Shown: positions 54,111-60,617 of the stretch, one piece after another | How the letters are laid out: every line of letters starts with the position of its first letter | Numbering within the stretch: position 1 is the first letter of the stretch | NCBI RefSeq assembly: GCF_001189845.1 | Contig: NZ_LFLZ01000056.1 | Span: forward strand, 1 to 60,617 | Origin: Bradyrhizobium tropiciagri | GTDB lineage: Bacteria > Pseudomonadota > Alphaproteobacteria > Rhizobiales > Xanthobacteraceae | Reading direction: 5' to 3' | DNA: 60,617 nucleotides | The notes under the pieces: model-generated | Database searches by the model: none | The model's input: only the letters and a program-made list of their open reading frames with translations | What the model was told of the DNA's origin: nothing | Translations under genes and position numbers: made by a program

Positions 54111-55244
54111 CTAGTCCCGCAAGCTACGATGGTTTGCGAGAGCCTCCTGATTGATTTGGATGCCCGACAAGGAGCGGGGTGGCACTCCGAGCACGAGCTG
54201 GGAGAGATAAGGAATGTCACGCACGGCCCACCGAACCGTTAGCGCGACGGCAACAATCATTGTCCCGAGAAATGCAGCCGCGGCCGACCTCATCGTGGCG
54301 TCCCAAGATTCTCCATACTGTATCGAATCCATGAGACGGAATACCGTACCTTGGATCAAGTACAGCACCAGCGTGCTGGGTCCCAGTTTCGCGGCGATAA
54401 AGCGGACCACCCGATTTGAACGACCAATATTCCAGGATCGAAGCAGGACCTCAGTCATTACCGCTGAGACAGCTGCGGAGCCAAGAAACATCAGAAGCAC
54501 ATTTTTTGCCGACTGCAAATCCTGGATCAAAGCGAGATTGTTGTAGACGTAAGTGTCCTTGCCCCAGATCGCAAAGCACATCATAGCCGCAATTGTGACA
54601 GACATAACCAAGAACGGCCTGTGAGAGCGCATCATGCTCGTCCACCGTTCTCTCGACATTGCAAATGAGAATCCCAGGCAGAAAAACGGGTAGGTATACT
54701 TTATGAGAGGGAATATGGAAAAGGTCAGAGGTGCAAGGACCACCAGAATGACCGATACGAACAAGGCCCATGGCGACGAATGATTGAAGATCGAAATAGT
54801 TTTAGCGAGAAGAAAACAAATGAACGCGGCCCAGACGAACCAGTATGTGCCGGCGAAATCATTCAGGAACTGCAAAACGTTGTCTGGTGCGCTCGCCAGT
54901 CGGGGAAACATGGTCAACTTTAATGTCGCCAGGAGAGAGAACCAAAACAGCATAGGCACCAGGAGCTGCATCGCACGATCGCCCATGGCTTGCATGAAGG
55001 ACTTTTCCAGCAGCGCTCGGCAGGAAAGATAACCGCTTATTCCCATAAAGAGGGGCATGTGGAACATGTAGATCCATTTGAAAATTGCCGAATCCCAAAA
55101 CCCTTCATTTCGATAGAGGATATATTGGATCAGGTGACCGACGATCACTAAAATGATGAGCACTCCTTTGGTAAAGTCCAAAGCGAGATCGCGATCGTGC
55201 GCTGTCTCAGGCATAATCTTTGCTGTTACATGATGTATCAACAT
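54111..55244 (-). CDS. Membrane acyltransferase, family 3
   Basis: 377 residues: DRDLALDFTKGVLIILVIVGHLIQYI with the active-site His, IYMFHMPLFMGISGYLSCRALL, and about ten membrane helices, close to acyltransferases that O-acetylate cell-surface or Nod-factor sugars (NodX-like group). The start may be 55244 or the Met at 55214. Monocistronic. Different from the lectin-fused enzyme at 48151, with no C-terminal exported domain. Confidence 0.8.
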   Translation of the reverse strand: MLIHHVTAKIMPETAHDRDLALDFTKGVLIILVIVGHLIQYILYRNEGFWDSAIFKWIYMFHMPLFMGISGYLSCRALLEKSFMQAMGDRAMQLLVPMLFWFSLLATLKLTMFPRLASAPDNVLQFLNDFAGTYWFVWAAFICFLLAKTISIFNHSSPWALFVSVILVVLAPLTFSIFPLIKYTYPFFCLGFSFAMSRERWTSMMRSHRPFLVMSVTIAAMMCFAIWGKDTYVYNNLALIQDLQSAKNVLLMFLGSAAVSAVMTEVLLRSWNIGRSNRVVRFIAAKLGPSTLVLYLIQGTVFRLMDSIQYGESWDATMRSAAAAFLGTMIVAVALTVRWAVRDIPYLSQLVLGVPPRSLSGIQINQEALANHRSLRD

Positions 55245-57411
55245 CTCGGCACACTTTTCCGATCAGCCGAATCCATAGCTCGCCACAAATCCTGTCCGAC
55301 GACGGCGGAGACAGTTGCCACGGAGAGTCTGCGCTCCAATAGCTGACTTTGCGATAAATACCGAAAGGAAAAGGGAGAAACGAGCTATATGATGGTTTAT
55401 CGATTTCTTTCCCACCAACCTTGCTTCAATCGCTTCCCAGATCCTGCGGGCACTTCGCAGCATGCACCGAGCGGAAGAGGTGTTTGCAAGGCATCGCAAG
55501 GAGACTTTCCATAGCGCAGGGCATGAACCGCATCCGTCATTTCGGCACTGCGCAGCTCCGTGCGGGCGAGTGACTAAGTTTTACCCTGCAGATACCTGAT
55601 CTAGTGATTGCTTCCGTGGATGCCAGCTGTCGAGCTCGCTTGGCTGGGGATAACGTGGTGAATGATGGGCGAGCGTTGACCGGACGCTTCTGATTCGCGC
55701 CTGCCGGTGGAACCTCCAAATTATTGCGATCCAACGGGCAAAAACTCAGCCGTGTTGGCTGGGTTTGCGGCGATGGCGAGGGTACCCACCGAATCCGCTA
55801 TTGGCCTTCGCCACAATGCGCGTTGCCGGGCGAAGAAGTTGCCGGGCGAAGAAAGTGCGGCATGCGATTGCTGATCACATTTGACCATGCGAACCAGCCA
55901 GTGGCCTGCCGCAAACTAAATGTCGGGCGCAGCTAAAACCATCCACCATGCCTCAATCTCATCTCGTCAGCCCGATCTGTCGCCAATTGTCCAACGCGTT
56001 CGGTTAAGCCGATATCGTTTCGCAACCAGGACCGTGAGGGAAATCGCTCGAATCTGCGACGCCCGGGCAAGGTCGAGCGGCGCAGCCAGATGGCGATCAT
56101 CCGGCCGAGCCGGCTGCCGTTTCGTGTGCGCCGCCTATCCACGCAAACGCCGTTCCTCGCGGCTGACAAACCGTCCCGGGATGCTTTGTCGTCTCCGGGG
56201 AGAATGCCTTCTCGTTGCCTAAAACCCCCTTCAGTCATCAATGAGCCTTATGCGTTGATCTCGCTATGCGGAGCGAGCTGGATCGGAAACAATCAACCTA
56301 ACGAATGTCTGGTGCCCATTCGTGCAATGAGCGGCCTAGCGTGGGTTAAATCCTGCATCGAGGTGCGGTTCTTCGGCGGATCTTTCATGAAGACCCGACT
56401 CAGTATCAATCCTCGTCCAATGGCGACGGGCGCCCTGAAGAGAGGTTCCATCGCTGCCCTTGAACGCCACGTCCAGCCGGCCGACGTTGCAGCAAGGTGA
56501 TGCCCACCCTTGGCACCGCCGTTGGGCGCACGCGAGCATGGCTTCCAACATGGCGGCCTGACGCTCCAGCGCAACACGCTCCTGGGGCTTGAGGGGCGGC
56601 GTCGGACGCCTCGCTGGAGCGGTACTACGGATCCTGAACGGCTGATCACTGACAAATGTTTCAGGCGGGCAGCGACCCAAACAGCGCCGACGATGGCAGC
56701 CCACTTTCATCCATGTCGGAGGCGTAAGCGATAGGTCCGCGTGCGCCTGTCGACAACGACGAAGGACAACGTCAACCTGAAGCCGCTATGGATTGGGCTG
56801 ACTGCGTGCGCCGAAATCCAAGTAAGTCTGGAAGCCGACAAAGCCAACAAAAACATGTTGCGAATTGTTGACCATTGGCTGGCGCGAAGAATGCAGACCC
56901 CCGCCTGCCTTGAGGGCTTGGCTACCGTCGCAAGTTGAAGCCGGCTTGACCACGCAGCCAAATCCTTTGCGCTCGCTAGCCGGCTGAAACAGCCGCACAT
57001 TTGTCTCTTATCTGAGGGCGGCCGTGGCATGGGGTTTGCTCAGTTAACTGAGAGGCTGCGGTGCTGTATTCGCGCCGCGAGACACAGCGAAGGAAGGAAA
57101 CAACTTGCCAAATCTGCGACCGGAGCCGCTTTGTCTGGCCGGCAACATCACCAGCGGCATTCTCGACCATACCAACGCAGGCGGCAGAACCGCGAAGAAG
57201 GATGAAAATCAAGGTGGTACGTGCACGCCTTCGGCTCGGCTGCGGAATACCCTCACGCCGATATTTTTTTCCAGACGCCGGGAGAGCTCGGTAGGCCTTT
57301 TGGGTGCAGCCGATGCTTCGACAGTGCGCGGAAGCCGCGCTTGCAGGTCAAAAACAACGACCTTCAGCTGCCGCAACAATGAATTCAACGTGTATCCGGC
57401 AATCGAACGCT
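55245..57411. other. Long region without a supported gene
   Basis: About 2.1 kb. Open frames are short, Arg-rich and unrecognised on both strands, which suggests decayed DNA. At 57090-57110 a good ribosome site (AAGGAAGGAAACAAC) precedes a TTG-started frame reading LPNLRPEPLCLAGNITSGIL, which soon breaks; it may be the remnant of a gene belonging to the ectC-NRPS unit. Confidence 0.4.
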
Positions 57412-57798
57412 ATGATTGTGCGTAGCCTGCACGACATTGAAGCGACCGATCACTTCGTCGATTGGGGCAATGGTACGAGCCACCGCCTTCTGACGGATAA
57501 GGACGGCATGGGTTTTAGCGTCTGCCACACTGTGGTCCGCGCTAACACCGTTTCGCTTCTGCAATACCGCAATCACCTCGAAGCCTGCTACTGCATCGCC
57601 GGAGAGGGCGAAGTCGAGGACATGGACGGCAATGTCTTCTCCATTCGTAAGGGCGACATGTATGTGCTTGACAAGCATGACAAGCATCTTCTGCGCGGGG
57701 GACGGGACAAGGACCTGATCCTCGTCAGCATCTTCAACCCGCCGCTTAACGGAACCGAGCGCCACAAGCTCAACGACCCGGCAGGCTCGACATATTGA
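57412..57798 (+). CDS. ectC: Ectoine-synthase-like cupin (EctC family), orphan
   Basis: 128 residues, the normal EctC length: MIVRSLHDIEATDHFV, HLEACYCIAGEGEVEDMDGN, IRKGDMYVLDKHDKHLLRGGRD. EctC closes N-gamma-acetyl-diaminobutyrate into ectoine at a metal-binding cupin site. No ectA or ectB is in the window, and the stop codon is 20 bases before the NRPS start, so the two genes are probably one operon. The enzyme may act on an NRPS building block or product rather than make ectoine. ATG 57412 fits the family start. Confidence 0.8.
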   Translation: MIVRSLHDIEATDHFVDWGNGTSHRLLTDKDGMGFSVCHTVVRANTVSLLQYRNHLEACYCIAGEGEVEDMDGNVFSIRKGDMYVLDKHDKHLLRGGRDKDLILVSIFNPPLNGTERHKLNDPAGSTY

Positions 57799-57818
57799 GC
57801 AAGGCGAAGATCGACTGC

Positions 57819-60617
57819 ATGGCGCAGCATTTGCAAACTTATGGCGTGAGGGCCGATGCGGGGCAGCCGTTCGGCTGCATCGATATCCTGTCGACCGACG
57901 AGCGCTCCTATCTACTGGAGGAGTTGAATCGGACGGCGGCGCCTTATCCGTCGGAGCTGTGCATCCATGAGCTGTTCGAGGCGCAGGTGCAGAAGGCGCC
58001 GGAGGCGGTGGCGGTGGTCCATGAGAAGGAGAGATTGAGCTATGGCGAACTCAATGCGCAGGCCAACCGGCTGGCGCATCATCTGATCGAGCTCGGGGTC
58101 AAGCCGGACCAGCCGGTGGCGATCTGCCTTAAACGCAGCCTGGCGATGGTGGTTGGTGTCTTGGCGATCCTGAAGGCGGGCGGCGCCTATCTGCCGCTGG
58201 ATCCAGCCTATCCACCGGCGCGGCTGCGGCAGATTGTCGGCGATGCAGAACCGCAGCTGCTGCTTTGCGATACCGCCGGTCGAACCGCATTGGGCGGCGA
58301 GGCGCTCGCGGATGTCAGCGTGGTCGATCTGGATACTGGCAGCTGGGCCTGGTGCGAGCGGCCGCCTTCGGATCCCGACCCGCGCACGCTTGGTCTCACA
58401 TCGCGCCATCTCGTCTATGTGATCTACACCTCAGGCTCAACCGGAACGCCCAAAGGCGTTGAAATGTCCCACGGCTCGCTTGTGAATTCGCTGGCGGGGA
58501 TTGGCACCTCAAAACTGCGTACACTTCAGTTCGCGACTCTGAACTTCGATGTGTCCTGCCAGGAATTGTTCATTTGTTGGAAGGACGGCGGAGTACTTGT
58601 GCTCCTGCGGGAAGAGACCCGGAGGCGCTTCGCCGACCTGCTGGAGTTTGTGGAGCGGGAGGCGATCGAGCGGCTTTTCCTCCCATTCGTGGCATTGAAT
58701 CATCTTGCAGAAGTCTGGAGCACGCAGCGCGTGCAGCTGCCCTCTTTAAGAGAGCTTTATACAGCCGGCGAACGATTGCAGGCCACCCCACTGCTCAGGG
58801 CGTTCTTCGAGGCACACCCGAACGCGAGATTGATCAATCAATATGGGTCCACAGAAATCAGCGTCATTTCCGAGCACCACCTTGCAGCTGATCCGTCATG
58901 TTGGCCCGAGATGCCTCACATCGGTCGCCCGATCGCCAACACGCGGGTCTACCTGCTGGATGGTCATGGCACGCCCGTGCCGTTCGGCGCAGTGGGCGAG
59001 CTTTACATCGGCGGGGCAGGGGTTGCGCGCGGGTATTTGAACCGCCCTGAACTGACAGCCGAGCGGTTCATCGCCAGTCCCTTTGTCGAAGGCGACCGGC
59101 TGTACCGGACCGGTGACCTCGGGCGTTATCTGCCGGACGGCAATATTGAGTTTTTGGGCCGCAACGACGACCAGGTGAAGATCCGCGGCTACCGCATCGA
59201 GCCGGGCGAGATCGTAGCAAAGCTGTGCGAGCACGCCTTTGTGCGCGAGGCGGTGGTGGTGGCACGCCAGAGCCGCGCCGGCGACAAGCATCTGATCGCC
59301 TATGTGGTCTGCGCGTCCGAGGCCGGCTCGGACGGGGGCGATGGAGGCGGGCTTGCCGGCACCTTGCGCGCGCATTTGAGTAGCCGGCTGCCGGACTACA
59401 TGGTGCCGGCGGCGTTCGTGCCGATCGCAGCGCTGCCGCTGACGCCGAACGGCAAGCTCGATCGGAACGCGCTGCCGGCGCCGGCCGACGAGGCCTATGC
59501 GCTGGCGGCCTATGAGGCGCCGCAGGGCGCGGTCGAGACCGCGCTGGCGCGGATCTGGGCCGAGCTTCTCGGTGTCGAGCGCATCAGCCGCCACGACCAC
59601 TTCTTCGAACTGGGCGGCCACTCGCTCCTGGCCGTGCAGGTGTCGAGCCGGCTGTCACAGGCTGTCGGGATCGAACTGCCGCTGTCGACGCTGTTCGCAA
59701 GGCCGGTGCTGACTGACCTGGCGGCAAGCATCGTCGAGCTGTTGAGCCGCTCCGGTCCGCAACAACTGCCGTCGATTGCGGTCGTGTCGCGGCATGAGCC
59801 GCTGGTGCTGTCGTTTGCGCAGCAGCGGCTATGGTTTTTGGCGCAGCTGAACGTAGGCAGCACGAACTATCACATTCCGCTGGCCCTGCGACTGCGCGGG
59901 GCGCTCGACGGCCGCGCCTGGCAGCGCAGCCTTGACCGTCTGTTTGCGCGTCATGAGGCGCTGCGCAGCGTCTTTGTCGCGACGCAAGGCAAGCCCCGCG
60001 TTGAGGTCCTGCCGCCGGATGCGGGATTGCCGATAGTCGACCACGATCTGCGCGAGAGATCGGATGCGGAAGCGGCACTTTTGGATCTGTGCCAAGAAGA
60101 GGCGCGCACGCCGTTCGATCTTGCGCGCGGTCCGCTGATCCGCGGGCATCTGGTGCGGATGTCAAATGATGAGCACGTCTTCCTGCTGACCCAGCATCAC
60201 ATCGTCTCGGACGGCTGGTCGATGGGCGTGCTGCTGCGTGAACTCAGCCAGCTTTACCGGGCATTCGAGGCTGGTCAGGACGATCCTTTGCCGGCGCTGG
60301 CGATCCAGTATCCGGATTACGCCGCCTGGCAACGCCAATGGCTGTCGGGGGAACGGCTGCAGAAGCAGGCGCAGTATTGGCGCAGCGCCCTGGCAGGCAC
60401 CACCCGTCTTGTCTTGCCGACCGACCGTGCGCGGCCGGCCCAGCAGTCGTTTGCCGCGGCCACGGTCCCGATCGTCATCGATGCGGATCTGACGGGGGAG
60501 CTGAAGCGGCTGAGCCTGCAGCATGGCACGACGTTGTTCATGACGGTGCTGACAGCCTGGGCGGCGGTGCTGTCGCGTCTGTCGGGGCAGGACGACCTTG
60601 TGATCGGCGTGCCGAGT
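57819..60617 (+). CDS. Nonribosomal peptide synthetase, A-PCP-C..., continues beyond the window
   Basis: 933 codons are open to the end of the window. The adenylation domain (about 30-560) has YTSGSTGTPKGVEMSH (A3), NQYGSTE (A5), YRTGDLGRYLPDG (A7), KIRGYRIEPGEI (A8) and PNGKLDRNAL (A10 Lys). The carrier domain (about 575-640) has FFELGGHSLLAVQ with the phosphopantetheine Ser. A condensation domain begins at LSFAQQRLWFLAQL, with the active-site HHIVSDGWSMG near 795. There is no N-terminal condensation domain, so this is a starter module. The A4 segment reads NFDVSCQELF; the substrate is not assigned. Start ATG 57819. Confidence 0.93.
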   Translation, partial: MAQHLQTYGVRADAGQPFGCIDILSTDERSYLLEELNRTAAPYPSELCIHELFEAQVQKAPEAVAVVHEKERLSYGELNAQANRLAHHLIELGVKPDQPVAICLKRSLAMVVGVLAILKAGGAYLPLDPAYPPARLRQIVGDAEPQLLLCDTAGRTALGGEALADVSVVDLDTGSWAWCERPPSDPDPRTLGLTSRHLVYVIYTSGSTGTPKGVEMSHGSLVNSLAGIGTSKLRTLQFATLNFDVSCQELFICWKDGGVLVLLREETRRRFADLLEFVEREAIERLFLPFVALNHLAEVWSTQRVQLPSLRELYTAGERLQATPLLRAFFEAHPNARLINQYGSTEISVISEHHLAADPSCWPEMPHIGRPIANTRVYLLDGHGTPVPFGAVGELYIGGAGVARGYLNRPELTAERFIASPFVEGDRLYRTGDLGRYLPDGNIEFLGRNDDQVKIRGYRIEPGEIVAKLCEHAFVREAVVVARQSRAGDKHLIAYVVCASEAGSDGGDGGGLAGTLRAHLSSRLPDYMVPAAFVPIAALPLTPNGKLDRNALPAPADEAYALAAYEAPQGAVETALARIWAELLGVERISRHDHFFELGGHSLLAVQVSSRLSQAVGIELPLSTLFARPVLTDLAASIVELLSRSGPQQLPSIAVVSRHEPLVLSFAQQRLWFLAQLNVGSTNYHIPLALRLRGALDGRAWQRSLDRLFARHEALRSVFVATQGKPRVEVLPPDAGLPIVDHDLRERSDAEAALLDLCQEEARTPFDLARGPLIRGHLVRMSNDEHVFLLTQHHIVSDGWSMGVLLRELSQLYRAFEAGQDDPLPALAIQYPDYAAWQRQWLSGERLQKQAQYWRSALAGTTRLVLPTDRARPAQQSFAAATVPIVIDADLTGELKRLSLQHGTTLFMTVLTAWAAVLSRLSGQDDLVIGVPS

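Noticed and set aside
55724..56734. Several 60-130 codon ORFs as genes
   Set aside because: No domain, poor starts and overlapping open frames on both strands; treated as decayed or non-coding sequence.
1..60617. tRNA or rRNA genes, ICE attachment sites, CRISPR arrays
   Set aside because: I looked for tRNA T-loop-like sequence, regularly spaced repeats and long direct repeats of att type and saw none that hold up. Short tRNA fragments could escape reading by eye.

Overview
The window looks like part of an accessory (symbiosis-island type) region of a Bradyrhizobium or closely related alphaproteobacterium. The evidence is a Bradyrhizobium-type porin, decayed IS66, IS630 and IS701 transposases, many gene remnants, and genes resembling the QseC/QseM/FseA switch that controls excision of rhizobial integrative conjugative elements (ICEs). 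All names come from reading the translated sequence; no database search was run.

Layout. 0-3.2 kb: insertion-sequence scraps, two copies of a small XRE regulator, one broken and one intact QseM-like antiactivator (DUF2285), and an FseA-like activator split by a +1 frameshift. 3.4-22 kb: a catabolic and transport region with a LysR regulator, a SelA/DgaE-like PLP enzyme, a porin, phosphonopyruvate hydrolase (palA) and its aminotransferase (palB), a complete sugar-type ABC transporter, a KDPG-aldolase-like enzyme, a DadA-like oxidase, an alkaline-phosphatase-superfamily hydrolase and a RidA protein. A LysR-type operator motif (ATCG-N7-CGAT followed by GTCA-CCGGATTG-type sequence) occurs five times in this part. 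22-35 kb: a probable phosphonate BIOSYNTHESIS cluster with PEP mutase (pepM), a PntC-like cytidylyltransferase, a PLP aminotransferase, a small translationally coupled ORF, a CDP-alcohol phosphotransferase, a second (frameshifted) aminotransferase, a GNAT acetyltransferase, two paralogous methyltransferases, an AstE/AspA-type deacylase, a MetE-like protein and an EamA exporter. Two decayed pepM copies lie at 6.6-7.1 kb and 30.3-31.0 kb and share a promoter-proximal element with the intact gene. 35.8-36.6 kb: a second, broken fseA-like copy. 36.9-41.5 kb: trehalose-6-phosphate synthase, a 30-residue membrane peptide and a frameshifted prolyl-oligopeptidase. 42-47.4 kb: a LysR gene convergent with a DUF3088-like protein, an MFS transporter and a TPR/NTPase-like protein, headed by a 22-residue peptide gene and an intrinsic terminator. 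48-55 kb: an acyltransferase fused to a lectin-like domain, a cold-shock protein, small ORFs, a PIN-domain toxin-antitoxin pair, a dead IS701 and a second acyltransferase. 57.4-60.6 kb: an ectoine-synthase-like cupin directly followed by a nonribosomal peptide synthetase that runs off the window.

Most interesting reading: synthesis genes for a phosphonate (probably by way of phosphonopyruvate and phosphonoalanine) and uptake and degradation genes for phosphonoalanine/phosphonopyruvate lie within 32 kb of each other on a mobile symbiosis region. This is the arrangement of rhizopine or opine systems, with a phosphonate in place of the amino-inositol. The idea is inference; the individual gene calls are much firmer.
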